Origin: Prolixibacteraceae bacterium
GTDB lineage: Bacteria; Bacteroidota; Bacteroidia; Bacteroidales; Prolixibacteraceae
NCBI GenBank assembly: GCA_019459485.1
Contig: JAIBEZ010000003.1
Coordinates: 1 to 37,797 of the forward strand
Length of the DNA stretch: 37,797 nucleotides
Direction: 5' to 3'
Shown here piece after piece: positions 13,153-23,205 of this stretch. Numbering within the stretch: the first letter of the stretch is position 1; each line of letters starts with the position of its first letter. The notes under the pieces were generated by a model that was given only the letters and a program-made list of their open reading frames with translations, searched no databases and was not told the DNA's origin. The translations under genes and the position numbers were made by a program.

Positions 13153-15603
13153 TTACCTTAGCTGCGCGCCCAATTCGCGTTCGTAGGTTGAAACCAGTTT
13201 TTGCATGATCTTTTCAATCTGTTTGTCGTTGAGCGTTTTTTCATCGTCGCGCAAAATATAGCTGATGGCATACGATTTTTTGCCTTCAGGAACGCCTTTG
13301 CCTTCGTAAACATCAAACAAATCAACCGATTGCAGCAGTTTGCGTTCCGAACGGAATGCCAGATCGCGCAACTGATTGAACTGAATATTTTTATCCAGCA
13401 GCAAAGCCAAATCGCGACGAACTTCAGGATATTTAGGCAATTCAGCAAATACAACTTTGTTGTTTTTCAGTTCAACAAATAGCGTATCCATGCTGAAATC
13501 GGCATAATAAACAGGGTTTTCAATTCCAAATGGCTTCAATACTTTTCCTGAAATTGTTCCAAATTCTACCAGCTTTTTGCCGTTTACCGAATAGCTGATT
13601 CCTTCGCTGATCATCTCATTCGAAACACCTTCAGCTTTCAGATTCGCAACCTGAAAACCCATGCGTTTCAATACATTTTCAGCATAACTTTTAAGCTGAA
13701 AGAAACTTGATTTTGCGGCAGGAATCGCCCAGTTGGCAGCTTCCTTTTCGCCCGAAACGAACAAAGCCAGGTGTTCTTCTTCGCGGTAATTCATGATCGG
13801 ATTTTCCTTCAGGCTGCTTCCCTTGAAAAAGTAGCAGTTGCCGAATTCATACAAACGCAAATCTGGATTTTTACGGTTGGCATTGTGCGCAATCGACTCC
13901 AAACCGCCGTACAGCAAAGTCTGGCGCATACTTCCCAAATCGTTGCTCAGCGGATTGAATATTTTCACTGTATTTTCAATCGGGAACACCGCGTTGTTCT
14001 CGTAGTAGGAAGTTTTGTTGAGCGAATTCGACCAGATTTCGTTAAATCCTTGTGCAGTCAACATTTCGGCAATCAGGTTGCGAATTTTGGTCGGATTGGG
14101 TTTTACCGAATATTGCAGCGAAGAATTCACCTGACTCGGCAATTCGATGTTGTTGTAACCATAAATGCGTAGAATTTCTTCAATCACATCGCATTCACGT
14201 TTAACGTCAACACGGTATGGCGGAACCAGCAATGAAAGTCCGGTTTCGGTTTCAGTTTCTATCCTGATTTCGAGTGCACCCAGAATACTTTTGATACGCT
14301 CTTTTCCAAGGTCAACGCCAATTAAACGTTTAATTCCTGAATAAGTAACATCCACTTTGAAATCGGCTACCGGATTGGGATAAATGTCCACAATTTCCGA
14401 AGAAATTTCGCCGCCGGCCACTTCTTTAATCAGTAGTGCTGCACGTTTCAACGCGTAAATGGTTCCGTTCGGATCGGTTCCACGCTCAAAACGGAACGAA
14501 GCATCGGTACTCAAAGTATGACGACGCGCGGTTTTGCGGATATAAACCGAATCGAAATAAGCGCTTTCAAGGAAAACACTCGTAGTTGTTTCTTTTACTC
14601 CTGAATGCAAACCGCCAAAAACACCAGCGATACACATAGCAGAATTTGCATTGCAAATCATCAGATCATCGGCATGCATTTCGCGTTCGATGCCATCGAG
14701 GGTCACAAATTTGGCGCCTGCATCGAGCGTGCGAACCACCACTTTTCCACCTTCAATTTCGGCAGCGTCAAACGCATGAAGCGGCTGCCCGGTTTCGAAA
14801 AGCACAAAGTTGGTAACGTCAACAATATTATTGATGGGTTTTAGCCCGATTAATTTCAGTTTATTTTTCAGCCATTCCGGAGATTCTTTTACCACAACAT
14901 TTGAAATGGTTACTCCTGAATAACGGTGACATGCATCGGAATTTTTAACCTCTACCGGAATTTCAAGCGAATGATTGTCAACTTTAAAAGCCTCCACCGA
15001 AGGGCGGTGATAGGATATTTCATGTTTTTGTGAGATGTAAGCTGCGAGGTCGCGGGCGATTCCGATGTGCGAAGCGCTGTCGATGCGGTTGGGCGTCAAA
15101 TCAACTTCGAGCACAAAATCAGATTCAATATTGAAATATTTGCTGGCCGGAGTTCCGGGAACTGCTGACGGATCGAGTACCATAATTCCATCGTGACTGC
15201 TGCCCAAACCAATTTCATCTTCGGCACAAATCATTCCTTCCGAAGCCTCTCCACGTATTTTCGATTTCTTGATCTTAAACTCATTATCGCCATCGTACAA
15301 AGTAGTTCCAACGGTTGCCACCACCACTTTTTGCCCGGCAGCCACATTCGAAGCGCCGCAAACTATTGGTAAAATATCACCGGAACCAACATTCACAGTC
15401 GTTTTACTCAAATGATCAGAATCCGGATGTTGCTCACAGGTTACAACTTCACCGATTACCAATCCTTTCAGTCCACCTTTAACGGTTTCAACTTCTTCCA
15501 TGCTTCCAACTTCCAGTCCTATCTGGGTTAGGAATGCTGCAACTTCATTTGGCGTATAGTCAAGATTAATGTATTCTTTTAACCAGCGGTACGATATATT
15601 CAT
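13153..15603 (-). CDS. pheT: phenylalanyl-tRNA synthetase beta subunit
   Basis: The 816-aa beta chain of the alpha2-beta2 enzyme that charges tRNA-Phe. From the ATG at 15603 the protein starts MNISYRWLKEYINLDYTPNE; a longer reading from a TTG at 15633 is not conserved. Domains in order: N-terminal helix pair, OB-fold tRNA-binding domain (residues ~40-150; GLVIGEVVTCEQHPDSDHLS), B3/B4 editing domain (~210-385; GVTISNVVVKESPEWLKNKL), B5 (~410-480), the synthetase-like core (from EIWSNSLNKTSYY near 535) and the C-terminal FDX-ACB anticodon-binding domain (from YPEVRRDLALLLD near 725). Length is normal. pheS is not in the window, as is common in Bacteroidota. Confidence 0.96.
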   Translation of the reverse strand: MNISYRWLKEYINLDYTPNEVAAFLTQIGLEVGSMEEVETVKGGLKGLVIGEVVTCEQHPDSDHLSKTTVNVGSGDILPIVCGASNVAAGQKVVVATVGTTLYDGDNEFKIKKSKIRGEASEGMICAEDEIGLGSSHDGIMVLDPSAVPGTPASKYFNIESDFVLEVDLTPNRIDSASHIGIARDLAAYISQKHEISYHRPSVEAFKVDNHSLEIPVEVKNSDACHRYSGVTISNVVVKESPEWLKNKLKLIGLKPINNIVDVTNFVLFETGQPLHAFDAAEIEGGKVVVRTLDAGAKFVTLDGIEREMHADDLMICNANSAMCIAGVFGGLHSGVKETTTSVFLESAYFDSVYIRKTARRHTLSTDASFRFERGTDPNGTIYALKRAALLIKEVAGGEISSEIVDIYPNPVADFKVDVTYSGIKRLIGVDLGKERIKSILGALEIRIETETETGLSLLVPPYRVDVKRECDVIEEILRIYGYNNIELPSQVNSSLQYSVKPNPTKIRNLIAEMLTAQGFNEIWSNSLNKTSYYENNAVFPIENTVKIFNPLSNDLGSMRQTLLYGGLESIAHNANRKNPDLRLYEFGNCYFFKGSSLKENPIMNYREEEHLALFVSGEKEAANWAIPAAKSSFFQLKSYAENVLKRMGFQVANLKAEGVSNEMISEGISYSVNGKKLVEFGTISGKVLKPFGIENPVYYADFSMDTLFVELKNNKVVFAELPKYPEVRRDLALLLDKNIQFNQLRDLAFRSERKLLQSVDLFDVYEGKGVPEGKKSYAISYILRDDEKTLNDKQIEKIMQKLVSTYERELGAQLR

Positions 15604-15633
15604 AATAAATAGTCTTTTACGTCTGAAATTCAA

Positions 15634-15960
15634 TGACCGGCAAAAGTAATTAAAAATTGGGGCGAGGAAACAAAAAAAGAGCGTAAAATGACATCCTTAA
15701 CAATGACATTCAGCTACGGGAAATAATTGCAAAAATTGATATTACAAACTACCTTGTCTATCTTTTATATCAGGAATTTTTATTTTAATAAAATAATTAT
15801 GCTGAACCTCCCTTCACTTTTACTGAATTAAATCATGTTCTGTGTATTTTTGCGACTTTTATCAGGTTTGAAACATCACATAATCTTTAATTTAGCAGCC
15901 TAATACAGATTACAAATATTTCAGGATTAAATAAAAATTGTAAACTAAAATAATACACAC
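15634..15960. other. intergenic region between pheT and first M3 peptidase
   Basis: An AT-rich gap between divergent genes, with no reading frame worth calling. It should hold the pheT promoter and that of the peptidase. The only strong signal is the TATTTTTG box listed separately. Confidence 0.5.
15845..15852 (+). promoter_or_regulatory. -7 promoter box TATTTTTG upstream of first M3 peptidase
   Basis: An exact TAnnTTTG match 108 bp before the ATG at 15961, in the pheT/peptidase divergent gap. No good TTTG -33 partner is visible. Use of this box would give a 5' leader of about 100 nt. Confidence 0.45.
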
Positions 15961-18066
15961 ATGCAAAAAATCCTTTTATCAGTCATCGGTCTTGCCCTGT
16001 TCGCGACTGCCTGCAACACAAGCAAAGAACCAAAGAGAGACATGAGCAATCCATTCTTCAGCGAGTACAAAACTCCTTTCCAGGTTCCGCCATTCAATGA
16101 AATAAAACTGGAGCATTTTATGCCGGCCATTGACGCCGGAATTGAAGAACAGTTGGCTGAAATTAAAGCAATTACCGACAACAAGGAAGAGCCATCGTTT
16201 GAAAATACCATTCTTGCGTTCGACCAATCGGGCGAACTGCTTCGCAAAGCAAGTATATTTTCAACCCTAAAATCGGCCAATACCAACGACGAAATGCAGG
16301 CGCTTGCCCGCGAAATAACCCCAAAAATGTCGGCCCACCGCGACAATATCATGCTCAACAAAGATTTGTTTACCCGCGTGAAAGCCATCTACGAAAAACG
16401 CAATGAGATGAACCTCGATGCCGATCAACTGCGGGTGGTCGAAAAATATTATCAGGATTTTGAAAGAAACGGCGCCAACCTGCCTGATGAGCAGCAAGCA
16501 GAACTTCGTAAGCTCAATGAAGAACTTTCGATGTTAAGCCTCAATTTCGGCGAAAATATGCTGGCCGAAACCAACAAAAATTTCAAATTGGTGGTCGATA
16601 ACGAAGCTGACCTGAAAGGACTTCCGGCTGATGTGATTGCCGCTGCTGCCGAACTCGCAAAAAAAGACAGCATGGAAGGTAAATGGGTTTTCACCTTGCA
16701 AAAACCAAGCATGTTGCCTTTCCTTCAGTATGCCGAAAACCGCGAACTGCGCGAAAAACTGTACAAGGGATATATCAGCCGCGGCGATAATAACAATGCC
16801 AACGACAACAAAGAAATCATCGCCAAAATTATCACACTTCGCGACAAACGCGCAAAATTATTGGGTTTCGATAATTTTGCTGACTACGTTGTAGATATTA
16901 ACATGGCCAAAACGCCCGAAAACATCAACGATTTCCTGATGAAACTTTGGACACCGGCACTCGAACGCGCAAAAGTTGAACGCGCAGACATGCAGGCAAT
17001 GATTAACAAAGAAGGCGGAAATTTCAAACTCGCATCGTGGGACTGGTGGTTTTATGCCGAAAAAGTTCGCAAAGCCAAATATGATCTGGACGAAGCACAG
17101 TTGAAACCTTATTTCAAACTCGAAAATGTGGTTGACGGGATGATTTATGTAGCCAGTAAATTATACGGCGTACAGTTCATAAAACGCGACGACATTCCCG
17201 TTTATCACGAAGAAGCAATCGCATACGAGGTTCAGGAAGCCGACGGTAAACACATTGGGGTGTTCTACATGGATTACCACCCGCGCCCGGGGAAAAATGC
17301 CGGTGCATGGTGTACCAGCTACCGCAGCCAATCTTACGAAAACGGCCAACGAATCACCCCGGTAGTTTCCATCGTATGTAATTTCACCCGCCCTGCCGGA
17401 GAAGTTCCTGCGCTGTTGAGTTTCGAGGAGGTAACAACTTTATTCCACGAAGCCGGCCATGCATTTCACACTTTATTTGCTGACGGACCATATCGCAGAA
17501 CTTCAAGAGATGTAGCCCGCGATTTCGTCGAACTTCCGTCACAAATTATGGAACACTGGGCTTCGGAACCTGAAGTTCTTCGCATTTATGCCAAACATTA
17601 CGAAACCGGCGAGGTAATTCCTGAAGAATTAATTACCAAGCTGACCAAAAGCGCACAGTTCAATCAGGGTTTTGAAACCGTTGAATATCTGGCTGCTGCG
17701 TTGCTGGATATGGACTTGCACACCCAGCCTTTTAACGGCGATGTGGCAGCTTCAGAAAAAGCTTCGATGGATAAAATCGGCCTGATCGATGAAATTGTAC
17801 CACGCTACCGCAGTACCTATTTTTCACATATCTTCTCAGGAGGTTATTCTGCCGGATATTACGTTTACATCTGGGCTGCTGTTCTGGATGCAGATGCATT
17901 TGACGCGTTTAAACAAAGCGGTGACATTTTCAATCCTGAATACGCTGCAAAATTCCGCACCTTATTGACCAAATGCGGAACCGACGACGGAATGGTTATT
18001 TACAAGAACTTCCGCGGGCAGGAACCGTCTATTGAACCATTGCTGAAAAATCGCGGATTAAAATAA
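15961..18066 (+). CDS. M3-family peptidyl-dipeptidase (Dcp type), lipoprotein, copy 1
   Basis: A 701-aa zinc metallopeptidase of family M3. Lipoprotein signal MQKILLSVIGLALFATAC (Cys18) places it at a membrane facing the periplasm. The zinc motif HEAGH is at residues 496-500 (TTLFHEAGHAFHTLF), with the third ligand Glu expected in the downstream VELPSQIMEHW block, and the M3 substrate-loop block HIFSGGYSAGYYVYIWAAVL is near 620. Dcp-type enzymes release dipeptides from the C-terminus of short peptides, helping peptide salvage. It is followed 129 bp downstream by a close paralogue with the same N-terminal pattern (NTSKxPxxDMSNPFFSEYKT). A standalone promoter box lies upstream. Confidence 0.93.
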   Translation: MQKILLSVIGLALFATACNTSKEPKRDMSNPFFSEYKTPFQVPPFNEIKLEHFMPAIDAGIEEQLAEIKAITDNKEEPSFENTILAFDQSGELLRKASIFSTLKSANTNDEMQALAREITPKMSAHRDNIMLNKDLFTRVKAIYEKRNEMNLDADQLRVVEKYYQDFERNGANLPDEQQAELRKLNEELSMLSLNFGENMLAETNKNFKLVVDNEADLKGLPADVIAAAAELAKKDSMEGKWVFTLQKPSMLPFLQYAENRELREKLYKGYISRGDNNNANDNKEIIAKIITLRDKRAKLLGFDNFADYVVDINMAKTPENINDFLMKLWTPALERAKVERADMQAMINKEGGNFKLASWDWWFYAEKVRKAKYDLDEAQLKPYFKLENVVDGMIYVASKLYGVQFIKRDDIPVYHEEAIAYEVQEADGKHIGVFYMDYHPRPGKNAGAWCTSYRSQSYENGQRITPVVSIVCNFTRPAGEVPALLSFEEVTTLFHEAGHAFHTLFADGPYRRTSRDVARDFVELPSQIMEHWASEPEVLRIYAKHYETGEVIPEELITKLTKSAQFNQGFETVEYLAAALLDMDLHTQPFNGDVAASEKASMDKIGLIDEIVPRYRSTYFSHIFSGGYSAGYYVYIWAAVLDADAFDAFKQSGDIFNPEYAAKFRTLLTKCGTDDGMVIYKNFRGQEPSIEPLLKNRGLK

Positions 18067-18070
18067 TATA

Positions 18071-18156
18071 GTTAATGACGCTGTCAGGTCTATTGACGCT
18101 GACAGATCAATTAAATGTACAACCTGTCAGCGTTTGAAAAACCTGACAGCATTAAC
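18071..18156. repeat. nested inverted repeats between the M3 paralogues
   Basis: Outer arms 18071-18089 (GTTAATGACGCTGTCAGGT) and 18141-18156 (ACCTGACAGCATTAAC) pair with three bases unmatched. Inner arms 18096-18105 (ACGCTGACAG) and 18124-18133 (CTGTCAGCGT) are a perfect 10-bp pair. All four arms contain the same CTGTCAG/CTGACAG core, so the element could fold as a two-tier hairpin or cruciform. It can act as terminator for copy 1 or shape the leader of copy 2. Confidence 0.75.
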
Positions 18157-18195
18157 GAAGATAATAGAACAAAAACAACTTTAGAACCATTTATA

Positions 18196-20304
18196 ATGTT
18201 TAAATCAGGAATTACAATTATCGCTGTTGCACTAATTTTTAGTGCCTGCAACACATCAAAAGCACCCCAGAAAGACATGAGTAACCCATTTTTCAGCGAG
18301 TACAAAACACCTCATCAGGTTCCACCTTTTAATGAAATAAAGATGGGACATTACCTGCCTGCCATCGAAGAGGGAATTTCGGAACAAGTGGTTGAAATTA
18401 AAGCGATCACCGACAACAAGGAAGACGCCAATTTTGACAATACGATCCTGGCTTTCGACCTCTCGGGCGACCTGCTGAAAAGAACAACCTACGTATTCTT
18501 CAATCAGAATTCGGCCAATACCAACGATGAGATGCAGGCTTTGGCGCGCGAAATCACCCCAAAACTGACCACTCACAGCAACAACATCATGCTGAACAAA
18601 GAATTGTTTGCAAAGGTGAAATCGGTTTACGAAAAACGCAATGAGTTAACTCTGGATGCCGAGCAATTGCGAGTGGTTGAGAAATACTACCAGGATTTTG
18701 AACGCAATGGCGCCAATCTTTCAGATGAAAAACAGGCTGAGCTGCGCAAACTGAATGACGAGCTTTCGATGCTTGAACTGAAATTCGGTGAAAATACGCT
18801 GGCAGAAACCAACAAAAATTTCAAAATGGTGGTCGAAAATGAAGCCGACCTGAAGGGTTTGCCTGCCGATGTGATTGCTGCCGCTGCCGAACTTGCAAAA
18901 AATGACAGTCTGGAAGGAAAATGGATTTTCACATTGCAAAAGCCAAGCATGATCCCATTCCTTCAATATGCCGAAAACCGCGAACTGCGCGAGAAACTGT
19001 ACAAAGGCTACACCAACCGTGGCAATAACAACAACGAATTCGACAACAAACAGGTAATCGAAAAAATAGTAAAACTGCGCGACCAACGCGCCAAATTGCT
19101 TGGTTTTACCAATCATGCCGCTTATACTGTTGATGTTAACATGGCAAAAACGCCTGAAACTATCAACGAATTTTTGATGAAATTATGGACGCCAGCCCTC
19201 GAAAGAGCCAAAACAGAACGTGCCGATATGCAAGCAATGATTATTAAAGAAGGCGGAAAGTTTGAACTGGAAATGTGGGACTGGTGGTTTTATGCCGAGA
19301 AAGTTCGCAAAGCAAAATACGATTTGGACGAAGCTCAGTTGAAACCCTATTTCAAACTCGAAAATGTGGTTGACGGAATGTTTTATGTCGCGACCAAACT
19401 ATACGGCATCCAATTTATAAAACGTACCGACATTCCGGTTTACAACGAAGAAGCCATTGCTTATGAAGTACAGGAAGCTGATGGCAAACACATTGGTGTT
19501 TTCTACATGGACTTCCACCCGCGCCCCGGAAAAAGCAACGGAGCATGGCAAACCGGTTACCGCGACCAATCGTACATTAACGGACAAATGATTACACCGG
19601 TAGTTTCCATCGTTTGTAATTTCACACGTCCATCGGGCGATGTGCCTGCATTATTGAGTTTCGACGAAGTAACGACTTTGTTTCACGAAGCCGGACACGC
19701 TTTCCATGCGTTGTTCACCCACGGAACCTACCGTCGCACAGCCGGGGTTGTTGCCCGCGACTTTGTTGAACTTCCGTCGCAAATAATGGAAAACTGGGCC
19801 AAAGAGCCTGAAGTTCTCCGCGCTTATGCCAAACATTACCAAACCGGCGAAGTAATTCCTGAAGCATTGATTGCCAAACTAACCAAGAGCGCACAATTCA
19901 ATCAGGGATTCGAAACGGTAGAATACCTTGCTGCTTCGTTGCTCGACATGGACTGGCATACCAAAGCTTTTGAAGGCAATGTGGAAGCATTCGAAAAAGT
20001 GTCGATGGACAACATTGGCCTGATAGATGAAATTGTTCCACGCTACCGCAGTACCTATTTTTCGCATATTTTCTCGGGAGGTTATTCAGCTGGATACTAC
20101 GTTTACATCTGGGCTGCTGTACTGGATGCCGATGCTTTTGATGCGTTCAAACAAAGCGGCGACCTTTTCAATCCTGAATATGCCGCTAAATTCCGCACCC
20201 TGCTGAGCAAATGCGGATCAGACGAAGGTATGGCCATTTACAAAAACTTCCGTGGACAGGAACCATCGATTGAACCACTATTGAAACGCCGCGGACTGAA
20301 ATAA
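18196..20304 (+). CDS. M3-family peptidyl-dipeptidase (Dcp type), lipoprotein, copy 2
   Basis: A 702-aa paralogue of the preceding gene, co-linear over the whole length with one extra residue and identical at a large majority of positions by eye. Start chosen at ATG 18196, giving the lipoprotein signal MFKSGITIIAVALIFSAC (Cys18); the frame is open to 18115, but that would put 27 polar residues before the signal and start inside the nested repeats. HEAGH is at residues 497-501, followed by VELPSQIMENW. Differences from copy 1 cluster in the first 150 residues and around the active site (THGTYRRTAGVV versus ADGPYRRTSRDV), which may alter specificity. It ends at a strong hairpin terminator. Confidence 0.92.
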   Translation: MFKSGITIIAVALIFSACNTSKAPQKDMSNPFFSEYKTPHQVPPFNEIKMGHYLPAIEEGISEQVVEIKAITDNKEDANFDNTILAFDLSGDLLKRTTYVFFNQNSANTNDEMQALAREITPKLTTHSNNIMLNKELFAKVKSVYEKRNELTLDAEQLRVVEKYYQDFERNGANLSDEKQAELRKLNDELSMLELKFGENTLAETNKNFKMVVENEADLKGLPADVIAAAAELAKNDSLEGKWIFTLQKPSMIPFLQYAENRELREKLYKGYTNRGNNNNEFDNKQVIEKIVKLRDQRAKLLGFTNHAAYTVDVNMAKTPETINEFLMKLWTPALERAKTERADMQAMIIKEGGKFELEMWDWWFYAEKVRKAKYDLDEAQLKPYFKLENVVDGMFYVATKLYGIQFIKRTDIPVYNEEAIAYEVQEADGKHIGVFYMDFHPRPGKSNGAWQTGYRDQSYINGQMITPVVSIVCNFTRPSGDVPALLSFDEVTTLFHEAGHAFHALFTHGTYRRTAGVVARDFVELPSQIMENWAKEPEVLRAYAKHYQTGEVIPEALIAKLTKSAQFNQGFETVEYLAASLLDMDWHTKAFEGNVEAFEKVSMDNIGLIDEIVPRYRSTYFSHIFSGGYSAGYYVYIWAAVLDADAFDAFKQSGDLFNPEYAAKFRTLLSKCGSDEGMAIYKNFRGQEPSIEPLLKRRGLK

Positions 20305-20340
20305 GAAGATTCTGGATATTAGATTTTAGACAAAAGATAC

Positions 20341-20374
20341 AAGACTCGTTTCGCGAATGCGGAACGGGTCTTTT
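20341..20374 (+). terminator. rho-independent terminator after second M3 gene
   Basis: AAGACTCGTTTCGC (20341-20354) pairs with GCGGAACGGGTCTT (20359-20372) as 14 bp with two G-T pairs around a GAAT tetraloop, followed by TTTT. It lies in the convergent gap between the peptidase and the minus-strand regulator gene. Confidence 0.85.
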
Positions 20375-20382
20375 CAAAAATA

Positions 20383-23205
20383 TTACAGCCTGATTATAAA
20401 ATCAGTCAGATTACCGTCGGCATCAAGGTTTAATTTTTTCCGGAGACGATAGCGATGGTTTTCGACACCGCGAACCGAGATTCCCAAAAGTGGCGCAATC
20501 TCTTTCGAAGAAAGGTTCATCCGAAGGAATGCGCACAATCGTAAATCGCTCGGGGTCAACTCCCGGTAATTTCCTTTTAGTGTAGTCATAAATTGTTCGT
20601 GTGCCCGGTCAAAGTTTGCATCAAATACTTTCCAGTCGTCCTGACTGGTCATGTTGTCGTCGATTTTTTGTACCAGTTTGTCGTAATATTTTGCCGGATA
20701 CCGGGAACCAAGCTCCTCCTTTTGATTGTTCAGCATTTCTTTCACGTCCATCAGGAATTCGTTTTTCTTGATGATCGCCATCGTTGAACTTGCCAGTTCA
20801 TTGCTTTTAAACGAAAGTTCAGCCAAAAGTTTTTCATTCCGGAGTTTTTCAAGTTCCCGCTCTTTCTCTTCACGCTCACGACTTTCTTTCAATTGAATAC
20901 GTGCAATAATACGTTTCCTGAAAAGCAAAAGTCCGGTTATTACAATTAACAAATAGCCGATATATGCCAGCACCGAAAGATACCAGGGTGGCAAAATCAC
21001 CAAGTCTATCGAATACTCCAGACTGGATTCCCCCCACAAATTCACGGCTTTAACTTTTAATTTATAACGACCCTCCGGAATACGATTAAAGCTAAAAATT
21101 GGCTTTTCAAGTGGATCAGACCATTGCCGGTCGAGTCCTTCAATAAATGACTGATATTTAATATTGTCGCTACTAAAAAATGGAAATGAAAACTGCAATT
21201 GGAGGTTATTGCGGTTGTACCGCATGGTAATTTCCCGGCTGTTCAGTGGCAAATCAATCATTTGTTCGTTCGGGCCACTTATGCTCGTACGCCGCAGCTC
21301 CGGCCTTTTTCCTGAAATGAGTGATGCCGGACTGATCGTATCGGCATTCAAAATAGCATAACCATTTTCGAGGCAAAGAATGGCTTTACTTTTATTAATC
21401 GGAAAAATATTTTCGTATCCGGTAATCACCTGGTTATTAAATAGCCTGGCTGGATATTCTTTGATCTTTTTAACTTCTGAATTCCGGATACTGAACAAAC
21501 CATACGACTGATCGGTAATCAGCCAGTAATTGCTTTCGGGACCGGCAATGATGCGGGTTGCCTTTTGGAAGCTGCCCAGTTTTTCGTTCAGCATTGCATA
21601 ATCAACAATCGAATCATTCAGGTCGTCAAACGTATAAAGCTTTTCTCCGGTAGTAAAAACAATACGGTTTTCGAGCTTAAACACATGGATATTGTTCTCT
21701 TTACCAAAGACTTCGCTGCCATAGTAATGGTTATAAACCAGCGAATCGCTGCTGTTGAATTTCAGCCTGAAAATACCCCGGTACATGTGGCTGGCCCAAT
21801 AATTTGCTAAATGGTCCACTTCGAGATATCGAATCAGGTCGTTGAACTGATAAACTACGCGATCAATTTTCCACTGCGAATTATCCCTCTTGTAAAATAT
21901 CAGGTTTGAATAAGTGCTTTGCACCAGCGAATTTGGTTTCATCGGATCTTCGATAACAGAAAAACCTCCGGAAACAGCAGAAATTTGCGTCACTTTATCG
22001 CCCTGAATCTCAAAGGTTCCTTTGTTGTGGTTTACAAACAACCGGTCGTCAATCACTTTGCAATCCCAAACCTGACCCTGGGTTTCAGGAACCAACCGGA
22101 ATGGTTCTTCGGATGACAGAAATGGCCTGAAATAAAGTCCCTGATTGGTACCCAAATAAAGTTTGTCGCGGTAAATGGCCGCGGTATAAACTGCCCCCAA
22201 TTCATTTCGCTCAACGATCGTAAACGAAGGATCGGGAGAAAAAGAAACAAAACCGATCCCTTTGTCAAGTGAAATCCAGATGTTGTGATTCGTGTCTGAA
22301 ATCACTCCAAGCACAGTGTTGTTCTGCAATCCGTTCCCTTTATTTATCCGGTGAAGTAGCTTTCCTGCCCGGTCAAAAACTGAAATCCCATCGAGAATTG
22401 TTCCGATGATAATTTTACCGTCAGCCGTCAAACAACCACGATTGATAATGTTTTTTCTGAAATATTCGGTTTGTTCCGCTTGCCATTGTGAGAGCTTGTG
22501 CCCGTCGTAAAACAGCAGCCCTTCGTTGGAGGTGCCTATAAGTTTTTGCGATTGACTGAGCGATAAAACAAAGCGTATTTCCGTTCGGCTTAAAAAATCG
22601 GTGACCAAATAAGGTTTCAACTTTGCTCCATCGATTTCGTAGATGCCTTTGTTCATAATATTGACGAGAATCCGGTCGCCACCATCAGAGATTGAATTTA
22701 CAAATCCTTCCGGCTGAACGATTTCAAATTTCTGATAATCGTAAATATAAACCTTAGAGAATGATTGAAAATAAACGAGTTCACCGAAAGCAATCACATT
22801 CCAGAATTCTTCATTTGGGGTAAAATTCGCTTCCACTGCCTGTTTAAGCGACTTATATTCTAGCCTTCCAAGTGCGTTCCGCTCCCAATATCCTAATTCG
22901 CGGTAACCGGCGGTAAAAATACGGTTCTCTTTATCAACAGCAACCGAGCGAATAATAGCCCCCTCAGGAGCAGGGTATAGCGTCCACGTAATTCCATCAA
23001 ATTCGAGCAATCCAATATTGTTGGCAAAATACAGGTTTCCATTAATATCCTGCGCTACCGACCAGTTTTGGCTGGCTGCATGATATTCCTGTTTGGTGTA
23101 ATTTTTTAAATTATGCCCTGAGTCAGCAAATAAATTAAATCCGGGAAGCAGGCAAAGAATAAAAATAAATGCTTTCAGGCAGTACAGTTGAATGGACTTT
23201 ATCAT
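20383..23205 (-). CDS. periplasm-sensing Y_Y_Y / LuxR-type transcriptional regulator of the PUL
   Basis: A 940-aa one-protein sensor-regulator. A signal peptide or first membrane segment (residues 1-28, ending NLFADSG) leads to a long periplasmic beta-propeller region with repeats such as NLYFANNIGLLEFDG and NIWISLDKGIGFVS. A Y_Y_Y domain (~680-737; YQSFIEGLDRQWSDP, RYKLKVKAVNLWGES) and a membrane helix (~740-762; LSVLAYIGYLLIVITGLLLF) follow, then a charged coiled coil and a C-terminal LuxR-type helix-turn-helix (882-940; TPSDLRLCAFLRMNLSSKEI, GVENHRYRLRKKLNL). Such proteins sense an oligosaccharide in the periplasm and activate the adjacent susCD operon, which is divergent across 312 bp. 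There is no histidine-kinase domain, so it is not a hybrid two-component system. Confidence 0.92.
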   Translation of the reverse strand: MIKSIQLYCLKAFIFILCLLPGFNLFADSGHNLKNYTKQEYHAASQNWSVAQDINGNLYFANNIGLLEFDGITWTLYPAPEGAIIRSVAVDKENRIFTAGYRELGYWERNALGRLEYKSLKQAVEANFTPNEEFWNVIAFGELVYFQSFSKVYIYDYQKFEIVQPEGFVNSISDGGDRILVNIMNKGIYEIDGAKLKPYLVTDFLSRTEIRFVLSLSQSQKLIGTSNEGLLFYDGHKLSQWQAEQTEYFRKNIINRGCLTADGKIIIGTILDGISVFDRAGKLLHRINKGNGLQNNTVLGVISDTNHNIWISLDKGIGFVSFSPDPSFTIVERNELGAVYTAAIYRDKLYLGTNQGLYFRPFLSSEEPFRLVPETQGQVWDCKVIDDRLFVNHNKGTFEIQGDKVTQISAVSGGFSVIEDPMKPNSLVQSTYSNLIFYKRDNSQWKIDRVVYQFNDLIRYLEVDHLANYWASHMYRGIFRLKFNSSDSLVYNHYYGSEVFGKENNIHVFKLENRIVFTTGEKLYTFDDLNDSIVDYAMLNEKLGSFQKATRIIAGPESNYWLITDQSYGLFSIRNSEVKKIKEYPARLFNNQVITGYENIFPINKSKAILCLENGYAILNADTISPASLISGKRPELRRTSISGPNEQMIDLPLNSREITMRYNRNNLQLQFSFPFFSSDNIKYQSFIEGLDRQWSDPLEKPIFSFNRIPEGRYKLKVKAVNLWGESSLEYSIDLVILPPWYLSVLAYIGYLLIVITGLLLFRKRIIARIQLKESREREEKERELEKLRNEKLLAELSFKSNELASSTMAIIKKNEFLMDVKEMLNNQKEELGSRYPAKYYDKLVQKIDDNMTSQDDWKVFDANFDRAHEQFMTTLKGNYRELTPSDLRLCAFLRMNLSSKEIAPLLGISVRGVENHRYRLRKKLNLDADGNLTDFIIRL

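Noticed and set aside
13771-14172. 133-codon plus-strand frame inside pheT
   Set aside because: Antisense shadow; the PheT reading is conserved over this region.
15604-15633. Upstream TTG start for PheT adding ten residues
   Set aside because: The protein family starts at MNISYRWLKEY, encoded from the ATG at 15603; the extension is basic and non-conserved.
18115-18195. Earlier ATG for the second M3 peptidase
   Set aside because: It would start within the nested inverted repeat and place 27 polar residues before the lipoprotein signal; the paralogue begins directly with its signal.
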